This document shows positions 26,129 through 34,791 of a DNA stretch of 64,000 nucleotides, piece by piece. Positions within the stretch are counted from its first letter, which is position 1. Each line of letters begins with the position of its first letter. Source of the stretch: Campylobacter_A concisus_Y (GTDB taxonomy: Bacteria; Campylobacterota; Campylobacteria; Campylobacterales; Campylobacteraceae); assembly GCF_902460415.1 (NCBI RefSeq), contig NZ_CABPTY010000001.1, positions 471,034 through 535,033 on the forward strand. The letters run 5' to 3'. Position numbers and translations under genes: made by a program. The notes under the pieces were generated by a model that saw nothing but the letters and a program-made list of their open reading frames with translations, had not been told where the DNA came from and searched no databases.

Positions 26129-27910
26129 ATGTTTCATGCGACAAAGTTAAAAAGGCTTATATTTTTCCTTATTGGCGATGTTTTTATATTTACGTTTTCG
26201 ATATATGCGGCTTATCTTTTGAGATTTAACGCAAACATCCCAGACATCTACGTTCAGGGCCTTTTTGTAACGGCTGGATTTTTGATTATTTTTAAGCTAT
26301 TTTTTCTATGGATGTTTAAAATTTACAAGGTGCCGTGGAGATTTTTTGGACTAAATGAGGCTAGAAAAATTTTCTTAGCTCACGTTTGCTCAGCGGTTTT
26401 GTTTACGATCATATTTTTCATAATACAAGACTTCTTTAATCCATACCCAAGAAGTGTTATTTTCATCGATCTTCTAATTTCATGCCTACTTATTGGACTT
26501 TTGAGAATTTCAAAGCGCATGGTGCTTGACTTTTCAAACAAACCTCACAAAGGTGAGCCTTGTGTTGTTATAGGTGCTACCTCAAAAGCACTTCACGTTT
26601 TGCGTGGCTTAAAGCAAGGGTATCTTGACTATTACGCAGTTGGCGTGGTAGATGGCAGGAGTGATCTTGTGGGCACTTATTGTGATGGTTTCTTAGTGCA
26701 AGATAAAAAAGAGATACCAAATTTGATAAAAGACTACGATGTAAAGACCGCTATTATCGCACTTGCACTTGATCAAGATGGGCTTCAAGCTTTAGTTGAT
26801 GAACTAACTGGATATGGCATAAGAGATATGAAGCTATTTTCGCTTATCGAAAACGAGCCGATCAAGGATATCTCTATCGAAGACTTGCTCGCTAGGAAGC
26901 CAAAAGACCTAAATCCTGAAGCCATCTCAAATTTTTTAAAAGACAAAAAAGTGCTTGTTACTGGAGCTGGTGGTAGCATAGGAAGTGAAATTTGTAAGCA
27001 GTGCTTAAAATTTGGAGTAAGCGAGCTTATTATGGTTGAGCACAGTGAGTTTAACCTTTATAAAATAGGCGAAGATACAAAAGATAAAAGGACTATCAGT
27101 AAGCTTGTAAATATCACAAATTTAAAGGATTTTGAAGAAGTTTTTGCTGACTTTGAACCTGAGATTGTTATCCACGCAGCAGCATATAAACATGTGCCGC
27201 TTTGTGAGTTAAACCCTCGCTCGGCTGTCGAAAATAATATCCTTGGCACAAAAAATGCTGTCGATCTTTCAAAAAAATATGGCGTTAAAAAATTTGTCAT
27301 GATCTCATCAGACAAGGCCGTACGCCCAACAAATATAATGGGCACAACTAAGCGTGTTTGTGAGCTTTATGCTTTAAATTCAAATGAAGCTGGCGTGTGT
27401 GAGATAGTTTGCGTGCGCTTTGGAAATGTCCTTGGCTCAAGTGGTTCTGTTATACCGAAATTTAAAGCACAAATTGCCGCAAATAAGCCACTAAGTGTTA
27501 CTCACCCAGAGATCACAAGGTACTTTATGCTTACGTCTGAAGCATGCCAGCTAGTCCTTCAAGCAGCCTCTATCGCAAAAGGTGGAGAGCTTTTCGTACT
27601 TGATATGGGCGAGCCTGTTAAGATAGTTGATCTTGCTAAAAAGATGCTTCTTCTTTCAAATAAAGAGCATTTGGGTATAGAATTTGTAGGTCTTAGACCA
27701 GGTGAGAAGCTTTATGAAGAGCTACTTATTAACAAAGATGATGTGCAAACCAAGTATGAGTCGATCTTTGTAACGCATTCAGAGCCTTATGATCTGACCC
27801 TTTTAAATTCAAAGATAAATGGGCTTTTGCAGCTTGAAGATGACGAGGTGGCACCTGCTCTTAAGGTGATCGTGCCAGAGTTTAATCATGCATTAAATTT
27901 AAAAGGCTAA
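26129..27910 (+). CDS. pglF: UDP-GlcNAc 4,6-dehydratase PglF
   Basis: 593 aa. Four N-terminal membrane helices (about 10-125) are followed by a nucleotide-binding region and the SDR dehydratase domain: VTGAGGSIGSEICKQ (NAD), HAAAYKHVPLCE, and SSDKAVRPTNIMG, whose Asp/Lys are catalytic residues in this membrane dehydratase subfamily. It performs the first step of diNAcBac synthesis. It directly abuts pglE. The family (FlaA1/WbpM-like) is certain; the Pgl assignment rests on context. Confidence 0.94.
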   Translation: MFHATKLKRLIFFLIGDVFIFTFSIYAAYLLRFNANIPDIYVQGLFVTAGFLIIFKLFFLWMFKIYKVPWRFFGLNEARKIFLAHVCSAVLFTIIFFIIQDFFNPYPRSVIFIDLLISCLLIGLLRISKRMVLDFSNKPHKGEPCVVIGATSKALHVLRGLKQGYLDYYAVGVVDGRSDLVGTYCDGFLVQDKKEIPNLIKDYDVKTAIIALALDQDGLQALVDELTGYGIRDMKLFSLIENEPIKDISIEDLLARKPKDLNPEAISNFLKDKKVLVTGAGGSIGSEICKQCLKFGVSELIMVEHSEFNLYKIGEDTKDKRTISKLVNITNLKDFEEVFADFEPEIVIHAAAYKHVPLCELNPRSAVENNILGTKNAVDLSKKYGVKKFVMISSDKAVRPTNIMGTTKRVCELYALNSNEAGVCEIVCVRFGNVLGSSGSVIPKFKAQIAANKPLSVTHPEITRYFMLTSEACQLVLQAASIAKGGELFVLDMGEPVKIVDLAKKMLLLSNKEHLGIEFVGLRPGEKLYEELLINKDDVQTKYESIFVTHSEPYDLTLLNSKINGLLQLEDDEVAPALKVIVPEFNHALNLKG

Positions 27911-27912
27911 TT

Positions 27913-28809
27913 TTGGTTATAAAAGATATTAAGAGATTTAGTGACACGAGATACAAGGCAAGGGCGTATATCTGCTATCTATTTAGTAGAAATTTACCAA
28001 ACAGACTGCCCGGAGTTTGTTTAGAGAATATAAAAGCTGGTTTTGACAAGATCAGCCACGAGATAGAAAATTTTGACGCATTGTATATCTTAGACGAAAA
28101 TGGCGTGCAGATCGAAGACTCGATCAGTCTAAATGAAGAATACAAAATCCCAAAGGGCGAAAACCGCGCAAACAAGGCATACTATTACACTGCAGTGCGT
28201 GAGAAAAGGTGTGTTTTAAGCGATCCATATCCATCAAGTCTAAATGGAGGTTTGTGCGTCACAGCAAGCGTACCTATCTATAATGAAAAAAATGAGCTTA
28301 AATTCATCGCTTGCATCGATATAAGCCTAGAAAATATCCTAAATATGGTCGATAGCGGCTTTGTCGAGGAGCATTTTGGTAGATTTTTAAAGACAGTCTA
28401 TGCGCTCTTTTGTGCATCACTTTTTATGATTTGTGCATTTTTATTTTGGCACGGGGTAAAGAGCTTTATCTCAAAAAGTATCGAGCATATAAATGTCGAA
28501 GAAATTTTTGAATCAACCATCATTTTAACGCTAGCTCTTGCCATTTTTGATCTTGTTAAGACGATATTTGAAGAAGAGGTTTTAGGTAAAAATCAAGAAG
28601 AAAATAGCGTTATTTATAAGACGATGGTGAGATTTATCGGCTCAATTATCATTGCACTTGCCATTGAGGCGCTTATGCTGGTCTTTAAATTTGCTATCAC
28701 TGCACCTGAAAATATCATAAACGCTATCTATCTAATAGGCGGCGTGGCGATGCTAATGGCGGCACTTAGCTTTTATCTTTTCAGCGTAAAAAGACAAGAG
28801 AACAGATGA
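27913..28809 (+). CDS. pglG: PglG-like membrane protein with Cache-like sensor domain
   Basis: 298 aa from a TTG start two bases after pglF. Residues about 30-150 look like a PDC/Cache sensor fold (ALYILDENGVQIEDSI, ANKAYYYTAVREKRCVLSDPYPS, TASVPIYNEKNELKFIACIDISL). About four hydrophobic segments follow (about 160-180, 198-215, 243-262, 270-290). PglG of C. jejuni is the last pgl gene and I know of no established enzymatic role. No signalling output domain is seen. It overlaps hisH by four bases. Confidence 0.8.
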   Translation: MVIKDIKRFSDTRYKARAYICYLFSRNLPNRLPGVCLENIKAGFDKISHEIENFDALYILDENGVQIEDSISLNEEYKIPKGENRANKAYYYTAVREKRCVLSDPYPSSLNGGLCVTASVPIYNEKNELKFIACIDISLENILNMVDSGFVEEHFGRFLKTVYALFCASLFMICAFLFWHGVKSFISKSIEHINVEEIFESTIILTLALAIFDLVKTIFEEEVLGKNQEENSVIYKTMVRFIGSIIIALAIEALMLVFKFAITAPENIINAIYLIGGVAMLMAALSFYLFSVKRQENR

Positions 28810-29417
28810 TCGCTATTATTGATTATGGTGCGGGCAATATCAAAAGCGTGATAAATGCTTTTAAATTTCTTGGACATGAGTGCGTTTTAGTAAGTGAGCC
28901 TGATAGTTTAAAAGAGTACTCTCACATCGTTTTGCCAGGCGTTGGAGCTTTTGGTGAGGCGATGACAAAGCTAAAAAATAATGGCATGGATGAAGCCGTA
29001 AAAGAAGCTGTAAAAAGCGGCAAAGCTTTTATTGGTATTTGTCTTGGCATGCAGCTTTTATTTGAGCGAAGTTTTGAGTTTGGCGAGCATGAGGGACTTT
29101 CTCTTTTGCCTGGCGAGGTTGTAAAATTTAATGAAACTAATTTCGATAAGCCATTAAAAATACCCCATATTGGTTGGAACGCTTTGGAATTTAAGCAAAA
29201 TAGTCCATTAAATTTAGGACTAAAAAAGCTTGAGTATTTATATTTTGTACATAGCTATCATGTGGTTTGTGATGATAAATTTGCACTGGCAAAGACGACT
29301 TATGGATATGAATTTACAAGTGCGGTTTGGCATGAAAATATCTTTGGCTTTCAGCCTCATCCAGAAAAAAGTCATGAAGCTGGACTTAAAATTTTAGAGA
29401 ATTTTGCGAGGTTATGA
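28806..29417 (+). CDS. hisH: Imidazole glycerol phosphate synthase glutaminase subunit
   Basis: 203 aa class I glutamine amidotransferase. IIDYGAGNIKSV at the N-terminus, the nucleophile in FIGICLGMQLLFE (Cys near 80) and the His/Glu pair in FGFQPHPEKSHEAG form the triad. It delivers ammonia to HisF for histidine synthesis; hisF is not in the window. It overlaps pglG (ATGA) and hisA, so it is read as part of the pgl transcript. As I recall C. jejuni has cheY directly beyond pglG, so hisH-hisA would be an insertion relative to that order. Confidence 0.92.
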   Translation: MIAIIDYGAGNIKSVINAFKFLGHECVLVSEPDSLKEYSHIVLPGVGAFGEAMTKLKNNGMDEAVKEAVKSGKAFIGICLGMQLLFERSFEFGEHEGLSLLPGEVVKFNETNFDKPLKIPHIGWNALEFKQNSPLNLGLKKLEYLYFVHSYHVVCDDKFALAKTTYGYEFTSAVWHENIFGFQPHPEKSHEAGLKILENFARL

Positions 29418-30139
29418 TGGAAATTTTTCCAGCGATTGATTTAAAAGAGGGACAAGCAGTTAGACTTAGCAAAGGTCTTATGCAAAGTGCAAAAATTTAT
29501 AGCAACGAGCCAAGTGAACTTGCTAAGAGATTTGAAGATTATGGCGCAAAATGGCTTCATGTGGTTGATTTAGACGGTGCATTTGCTGGAGAGACGATAA
29601 ATTTTAAAACAATTGAAAAGATTACAAAGGCTACAAATTTAAGCGTCCAAGTGGGTGGCGGCATAAGAGATGAAGAGCGAATAAAACGCTATTTAGATCT
29701 TGGAGTTAGCAGAGTGATCCTTGGCTCAGTTGCTCTTAGAGATCCAGAATTTACAGCAAAAATGGCTGAAATTTATAGAGTTGTAGTCGGCATTGACGCA
29801 AAAGATGGCTACGTGGCCGTACAAGGTTGGGGTGAGATCTCAAATATAAAAGCAGTCGATCTTGCAAGAAAATTTGCAGATGTTGGTGTGGAAGCTGTGA
29901 TTTGCACCGATATTAACAAGGATGGAATGCTTGGCGGAGTTAATGTTGAGTTTAGCTTGCAAATAGCTAGAAATAGCAAGCTTGAGACGATAGCAAGTGG
30001 TGGCGTGAGTGATATAAATGATATTTTGATGCTAAAAGCCACAAATGAGATTAGTGGCGTAATAGTTGGGAAAGCCTACTATGAGGGGTTGCTTGACCTA
30101 AAAGAGGTCTTTAAACTACTTAAGCAAGTGGTGGCGTGA
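29417..30139 (+). CDS. hisA: ProFAR isomerase HisA with duplication-altered C-terminus
   Basis: About 240 aa TIM barrel. It isomerises ProFAR to PRFAR. The catalytic Asp is in FPAIDLKEGQAVRL; VQVGGGIRD and GSVAL bind phosphate, and VICTDINKDGML carries the second catalytic Asp. ATG at 29417 is better spaced from GAGG (29408-29411) than the ATG at 29414. A 131-bp tandem duplication begins at 29992, so the protein ends VFKLLKQVVA. Without it the gene would read VFKLLR and stop at TAGATAG. The extra residues lie after the last helix and are probably harmless. Confidence 0.93.
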   Translation: MEIFPAIDLKEGQAVRLSKGLMQSAKIYSNEPSELAKRFEDYGAKWLHVVDLDGAFAGETINFKTIEKITKATNLSVQVGGGIRDEERIKRYLDLGVSRVILGSVALRDPEFTAKMAEIYRVVVGIDAKDGYVAVQGWGEISNIKAVDLARKFADVGVEAVICTDINKDGMLGGVNVEFSLQIARNSKLETIASGGVSDINDILMLKATNEISGVIVGKAYYEGLLDLKEVFKLLKQVVA

Positions 30140-30253
30140 GTGATATAAATGATATTTTGATGCTAAAAGCCACAAATGAGATTAGTGGCGTAATAGTTGG
30201 GAAAGCCTACTATGAGGGGTTGCTTGACCTAAAAGAGGTCTTTAAACTACTTA
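29992..30253 (+). repeat. Perfect 131-bp tandem duplication over the hisA 3' end
   Basis: Bases 29992-30122 are repeated without a mismatch at 30123-30253. The first base outside each end differs, so the unit is exactly 131 bp with no flanking microhomology. Because 131 is not a multiple of three, the reading frame shifts at the junction and hisA ends after five altered codons. Perfect identity implies a recent event or an assembly artefact. Confidence 0.95.
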
Positions 30254-30258
30254 GATAG
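30136..30258 (+). pseudogene. Duplicated C-terminal fragment of hisA (40 codons)
   Basis: The second copy of the 131-bp duplication keeps the original hisA frame from GTG at 30136 (overlapping the new hisA stop as GTGA) to TAG at 30256-30258. It reads VSDINDILMLKATNEISGV onwards and ends VFKLLR. It equals the last part of the barrel (beta-strand 8 region). It is probably a relic, but the GTGA overlap could permit coupled reinitiation. Confidence 0.7.
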
Positions 30259-30287
30259 CGTTAAAGCTTTTATAAATTTAAATTAGC

Positions 30288-30293
30288 TAGAAT
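30288..30293 (+). promoter_or_regulatory. -10 box before cheY
   Basis: TAGAAT at 30288-30293, after T-rich DNA, lies about 29 bases upstream of the cheY GTG. It gives cheY a promoter separate from the his genes. Confidence 0.4.
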
Positions 30294-30321
30294 AGGGCAA
30301 TTTTTACTAAAAGGATATTAT

Positions 30322-30687
30322 GTGAAGATTTTGGTTGTAGATGACAGTTCAACAATGAGAAGAATCATAAAAAATACTTTACAAAGGTTAGGACATCAAG
30401 AAATTCTTGAGGCTGAGCACGGTCTTGAGGCTTGGAATATCTTAACTCAAAATGAAGGTATCGAAGTTCTTATCACTGACTGGAATATGCCTGAGATGAA
30501 TGGTCTTGAGCTTGTTAAAAAGGTAAGAGCAGAGCAGAAGTATGTTGATATGCCTATCATAATGGTAACAACAGAAGGCGGAAAAGCCGAAGTTATAACA
30601 GCTTTAAAAGCAGGTGTTAATAACTACATCGTTAAACCTTTTACGCCACAAGTTTTAAAAGAGAAGCTTGAAGACGTCCTTGGTTAA
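30322..30687 (+). CDS. cheY: Chemotaxis response regulator CheY
   Basis: 121 aa single receiver domain. The acidic pocket is D7-D8 (VVDDSSTMRR), phospho-acceptor D53 (ITDWNMPEMNG), T83/T84 region (MVTTEGG) and K105 (YIVKPF). Phospho-CheY binds the flagellar switch (FliM/FliG) to change rotation. The start is GTG at 30322; the overlapping ATG at 30320 would be followed at once by TGA. AAAGGA precedes it. The order cheY-prmA-ftsH-psd-like-pssA matches what I remember of C. jejuni. Confidence 0.96.
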   Translation: MKILVVDDSSTMRRIIKNTLQRLGHQEILEAEHGLEAWNILTQNEGIEVLITDWNMPEMNGLELVKKVRAEQKYVDMPIIMVTTEGGKAEVITALKAGVNNYIVKPFTPQVLKEKLEDVLG

Positions 30688-31520
30688 TGAAAGATAAATT
30701 TTACGAATTAAGTATAAAAACATCAAATTTTTATGATGAAATTTTAGAGCTAGTTTTCTCTTTTGGAGTTACCTGTGTTGAAGAGCTAGATCACGAGATC
30801 ATCATCAGGGAAGAGTATGATCTAAAAGATATAGCTTGGGGTATTGAAGAGTATGCAAAAGGGCTCTCTAGTGTTCGTAAAATTTCAAATGATTTAAAAA
30901 TTTCTCTTAATTTAAAAGAAAATAAAGACTGGCTAGGTGAATATAAAAAGGCAGTTAAGCCTATTTTGGTTGATAAAATTTATGTTAGACCTAGCTGGGA
31001 AGAGCCACTTAATGGCGTAACAAATATCATAATCGACCCAGCTCTAGCTTTTGGTTCAGGGCATCATGAAAGTACAAATTCTTGCTTGCAACTTTTACAA
31101 AAATATGCAAAAAGTGGCAATACTACTTTAGACGTGGGCTGCGGAAGTGGAATTTTAAGTATTGCCCTGGCAAAGCTTGGCTGTAAGGTCGATGCTTGTG
31201 ATACAGACGAGCAAGCCACGCAAAGCTCAATTAGCAACGCCGAGTTAAATGAGGTTAAATTTAATAAAATTTGGACAGGCTCCATCGCAAATTTAGAGCA
31301 AAAATATGACATTGTCGTAGCAAATATCATTGCTGATGTCATTTTTATGCTCTCAAATAACTTAAAAAAATCGCTTAAAAAAGGCGGCTACTTGGTATTG
31401 TCAGGAATTTTAAACAAATACGAAGATAGGATTAAAGATACATTTAAGGATTTGGAGCTAATTGAGATAAAACAAAGTAACGATTGGAGTAGCTTTGTTT
31501 ATAAGGAAATAGATGAATAA
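30687..31520 (+). CDS. prmA: Ribosomal protein L11 methyltransferase
   Basis: 277 aa. It methylates lysines and the N-terminus of ribosomal protein L11. IIDPALAFGSGHHESTNSCLQLL and TLDVGCGSGILSIALAKLGCKV are the PrmA-specific and SAM-binding motifs; VANIIADVI is the NPxY-like region. It overlaps cheY by one base and ftsH by eight, indicating an operon. Confidence 0.94.
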   Translation: MKDKFYELSIKTSNFYDEILELVFSFGVTCVEELDHEIIIREEYDLKDIAWGIEEYAKGLSSVRKISNDLKISLNLKENKDWLGEYKKAVKPILVDKIYVRPSWEEPLNGVTNIIIDPALAFGSGHHESTNSCLQLLQKYAKSGNTTLDVGCGSGILSIALAKLGCKVDACDTDEQATQSSISNAELNEVKFNKIWTGSIANLEQKYDIVVANIIADVIFMLSNNLKKSLKKGGYLVLSGILNKYEDRIKDTFKDLELIEIKQSNDWSSFVYKEIDE

Positions 31521-33438
31521 CCAAAATAATAACCAAAATAATGGCAACAATAACGGTTTTTTTAATAAAAATCCTATTTTTATTTTTGCCATTTTTGCAA
31601 TAGTTATAGTTTTAGCTTTTAGAAGCTTTAGTGGAGACGGACTAGGTGGCTCTTTTGGGCTAAATAGCAATGCTCAGAGTAAAATGGTAGCTTATTCTGA
31701 GTTTAAAGATATGTTAAAAAATAAGCAGCTAAATGAGGTTGCTATCTCAGAAACTACCATAAAAGGCATAGGTAGTGACAAAACTATCTATCTTGCAAAA
31801 CGTATAAATGATCCAACGCTCATTGGCATACTTGAGCAAAACGGCATAACTTATAGCGTTTATAGCGAAAATAACTGGTTTGGTGATCTTATATTTTCAT
31901 GGATCATCCCGGTATTTATATTTTTTGCTATTTGGATGTTTATTGCTAGTCGTATGCAAAAGAATATCGGCGGCGGCATACTTGGCATAGGAAGTGCAAA
32001 AAAACTTATAAATTCTGAAAAACCAAAAGTTAAGTTTGACGATGTTGCAGGTGTCGAAGAGGCAAAAGAAGAGGTTCAAGAGATAGTTGATTATCTAAAA
32101 AGTCCTGATAAATATCTAAGACTTGGGGCAAAAATTCCAAAAGGAATTTTGCTAGTTGGCCCTCCAGGCACAGGTAAAACACTTCTTGCAAGAGCAGTTG
32201 CAGGCGAGGCTAGTGTGCCATTTTTCTCTATGTCAGCATCAAGCTTTATAGAGATGTTTGTCGGTGTTGGTGCAAGTAGAGTTAGAGATCTTTTTGAAAA
32301 TGCTAAAAAAGAGGCTCCAGCGATCGTTTTTATAGATGAGATCGATGCGATCGGTAAAAGTAGAAATTCTGGTCCGATGGGCGGCAATGACGAGAGGGAG
32401 CAAACGCTAAATCAGCTTCTTTCTGAGATGGACGGCTTTGATGCGGATAAGTCGCCAGTCATTGTTATAGCTGCTACAAATAGACCTGAAGTTTTGGATG
32501 CTGCGCTTTTAAGGCCAGGTAGATTTGATAGGCAAGTGCTTGTTGATAAGCCTGATTTTAAAGGACGTTGCGATATTTTAAAAGTCCATATGAAAGATGT
32601 AAAGATTGGTAAAGATGTAAATATCGAAGATATCGCAAGGCTTACTACTGGTTTAGCAGGTGCCGATCTTGAAAATATTATAAATGAGGCAGCACTTCTT
32701 GCAGGACGTAAGTCAAAGACCTTTGTCGAGCAGGCTGATCTTGTGGAGGCCGTTGAGAGATCGATCGCTGGACTTGAGAAAAAGTCTCGCCGCGTAAATC
32801 CAAAAGAAAAAAGGATCGTCACTTATCATGAGTGCGGTCATGCCTTGATAGCTGAACTAACAAAAGGTGCAAAAAGGGTAACAAAAGTCTCAGTCGTGCC
32901 ACGTGGTCTTGCAGCGCTTGGGTATACTCTAAACACGCCTGAAGAGAATAAATTTATGATGCAAAAGCATGAGCTGATAGCAGAAGTGGATGTGCTTTTG
33001 GCTGGTAGAGCTGCTGAAGAGGTGTTTATTAAAGAAATTTCAACCGGAGCTAGCAACGACCTAGAGCGTGCGACTGATATCATAAAAGCCATGGTTAGTA
33101 TGTATGGTATGAGTGATGTTGCTGGTCTTATGGTGCTTGAAAAACAACGTGCTACGTTTTTAAATGGTGGTCAAAGTATCAAAGACTATAGTGATAAGAT
33201 GGCTGAAAAGGTTGATGAGTTTGTAAAAACGCTTCTTCATGAAAGATACACTGCTGTGCTTGGTTTGCTCGAAATTTACAAAGGTGCTATTGAAAATATG
33301 GTATCAGCACTTTATGAAGAAGAAACAATCGAAGGAAAAAGAGTTAGAGAGATCATTAAAAACTATGAGATCGAAAATAGTCTAGAGAGCAGACTCGTAG
33401 AGATAGAAGAAGACGAAAAGAGTAAAAAAGAGGAATAA
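31513..33438 (+). CDS. ftsH: ATP-dependent zinc metalloprotease FtsH
   Basis: 641 aa membrane AAA+ protease. An Asn/Gln-rich N-terminus (NNQNNNQNNGNNNG) precedes the first membrane helix at about 18-35, with a second at about 118-140. Walker A GPPGTGKT is at 216-223 and Walker B FIDEIDAIGK follows, then the second region of homology. The zinc site HECGH is at 439-443. It degrades misfolded membrane proteins and regulators, often including LPS-synthesis enzymes. Length is normal. Confidence 0.97.
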   Translation: MNNQNNNQNNGNNNGFFNKNPIFIFAIFAIVIVLAFRSFSGDGLGGSFGLNSNAQSKMVAYSEFKDMLKNKQLNEVAISETTIKGIGSDKTIYLAKRINDPTLIGILEQNGITYSVYSENNWFGDLIFSWIIPVFIFFAIWMFIASRMQKNIGGGILGIGSAKKLINSEKPKVKFDDVAGVEEAKEEVQEIVDYLKSPDKYLRLGAKIPKGILLVGPPGTGKTLLARAVAGEASVPFFSMSASSFIEMFVGVGASRVRDLFENAKKEAPAIVFIDEIDAIGKSRNSGPMGGNDEREQTLNQLLSEMDGFDADKSPVIVIAATNRPEVLDAALLRPGRFDRQVLVDKPDFKGRCDILKVHMKDVKIGKDVNIEDIARLTTGLAGADLENIINEAALLAGRKSKTFVEQADLVEAVERSIAGLEKKSRRVNPKEKRIVTYHECGHALIAELTKGAKRVTKVSVVPRGLAALGYTLNTPEENKFMMQKHELIAEVDVLLAGRAAEEVFIKEISTGASNDLERATDIIKAMVSMYGMSDVAGLMVLEKQRATFLNGGQSIKDYSDKMAEKVDEFVKTLLHERYTAVLGLLEIYKGAIENMVSALYEEETIEGKRVREIIKNYEIENSLESRLVEIEEDEKSKKEE

Positions 33439-33440
33439 AA

Positions 33441-34067
33441 ATGAGTGGCTATATCGCGAAAGCAGGATATAAATTTATATTATTTTTTCTAATTTTATTT
33501 GTTTTATCTTTGCTGTTTGGGATCTTGCCACTACTTTTTGCTATTTTACTTTTTTTGGGACTTTATTTTTTTAGAGATCCTGAGAGAGAGCCATTTTCTG
33601 ATGATAAATTGGCTTTACTATCGCCGATTGATGGCAAGATAAAAGAGATCAGTGCTTCAAATTTTGATAATAATGAAGTAGCTAAGATCGTTATAAAAAA
33701 ATCTTTTTTTGATGTTGGTACATTAAGGGCTGTAAGTGATGTAAAAGTAGCTGAAATACGCAAAAGACATGGCTTATTTTTGTGTCAAGCTATGAAAATT
33801 TCAGAATTTTTAAATGAAAGAGCTATTATTCGCTTTGAAAAAGAGAATATAAAATTTGTTATGAAAATTATAGCTGGAGCTTTAAGTCGAAGTTTAGAAA
33901 TTTCAAATGTTACTAGCCTAAAAGCATCTAGAAAATTTGGTTTTTTAGGAAGTGGTGAGGTGATTTTATACTTGCCAAGAGATACTAAGATATGTGTAAG
34001 TGTCGGAGAAAGCGTAAAGGCTGCTTCACTTTTGGGATATTTTGAAGAGGGAAAAAGAGATGAATAA
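33441..34067 (+). CDS. Short phosphatidylserine decarboxylase-related protein
   Basis: 208 aa. Two hydrophobic segments (about 10-45) are followed by FFRDPEREPF and a SPIDGKIKEI segment typical of Psd. Near the C-terminus KFGFLGSGEVILYLP holds the LGS site, where cleavage before Ser would create the pyruvoyl group. The length suits the short, archaeal-type Psd class. It lies next to pssA, so it presumably converts phosphatidylserine to phosphatidylethanolamine. As I recall C. jejuni has a related gene at this spot plus a classical psd elsewhere, so it may be a second enzyme. Confidence 0.78.
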   Translation: MSGYIAKAGYKFILFFLILFVLSLLFGILPLLFAILLFLGLYFFRDPEREPFSDDKLALLSPIDGKIKEISASNFDNNEVAKIVIKKSFFDVGTLRAVSDVKVAEIRKRHGLFLCQAMKISEFLNERAIIRFEKENIKFVMKIIAGALSRSLEISNVTSLKASRKFGFLGSGEVILYLPRDTKICVSVGESVKAASLLGYFEEGKRDE

Positions 34068-34791
34068 CATACAAAAGATGCAACTAATGTATATCTTGCC
34101 AAATTTATTTACAGCAGCTAGTGCTTTTTTAGGTGTTATTAGCATTATTTCATCTATTCAAGGTAACTATTTTAAAGCCATTATTTATATAATCTTATCG
34201 CTTATTTTAGATGGACTTGATGGGCGTGTGGCTAGACTTACAAAGACAACTAGCAAATTTGGCGTAGAGTTTGATAGCCTTGCAGATCTTGTTGCTTTCG
34301 GCGTAGCACCAGCGATTTTATTTTATTTGACTATTGGTAAAAATTTTGGCAGATTTGGGGCACTTATAGCTGCTATGTTTGTGGTTTTTGGAGCTATTAG
34401 GCTTGCTCGTTTTAATGTCACTACTGGCACATATGAGCCAAATGTTTTTATCGGGCTTCCTATACCATCAGCAGCTATTGTGAGCGTACTTTGGGTTGGT
34501 ATTTATATCGACTATACTTTTTTAGAAGGATTTGAGTGGTGCTTGATGCTACTTGAAGCTACTTTGGCAGCTTTAATGGTTAGCAACATTCGCTATCCAA
34601 GCTTTAAAAAAATAAATTTAAAACAAACCCACGTGATAAGAATTTTAGTAGCTCTTGTAGTTGCATTTTCGATGCTTTATCTATATCCATTTGAAAGTGC
34701 GACTTTGGTTATGAGCGTCTATATGCTTTATGGCATAGTAAGAGCCACTATAATGTTTAGTAAAAATTCCAAAAAAAAGGAGAGCGAATGA
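34060..34791 (+). CDS. pssA: CDP-diacylglycerol--serine O-phosphatidyltransferase
   Basis: About 243 aa integral membrane enzyme making phosphatidylserine. The CDP-alcohol phosphotransferase motif is complete: D54-G55, A58-R59, G68, D72, D76 (DGRVAR...FGVEFDSLAD). Several further hydrophobic helices follow. ATG at 34060 with GAGGGA at 34047-34052 is preferred over the TTG at 34042. It overlaps the psd-like gene by 8 bases. Its 3' end contains the promoter and its stop overlaps the ATG of the leucine leader peptide. Confidence 0.93.
   Translation: MNNIQKMQLMYILPNLFTAASAFLGVISIISSIQGNYFKAIIYIILSLILDGLDGRVARLTKTTSKFGVEFDSLADLVAFGVAPAILFYLTIGKNFGRFGALIAAMFVVFGAIRLARFNVTTGTYEPNVFIGLPIPSAAIVSVLWVGIYIDYTFLEGFEWCLMLLEATLAALMVSNIRYPSFKKINLKQTHVIRILVALVVAFSMLYLYPFESATLVMSVYMLYGIVRATIMFSKNSKKKESE
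34749..34754 (+). promoter_or_regulatory. Consensus -10 (TATAAT) for the leu leader transcript
   Basis: A perfect TATAAT inside the 3' end of pssA, 33 bases before the leader-peptide ATG. It would start an RNA with a short 5' region, the leader ORF and leuA, as expected for an attenuated biosynthetic operon. Confidence 0.5.

Noticed and set aside
30320..30325. ATG at 30320 as the cheY start
   Set aside because: It is followed at once by TGA. The conserved protein starts at GTG 30322, with AAAGGA suitably spaced.
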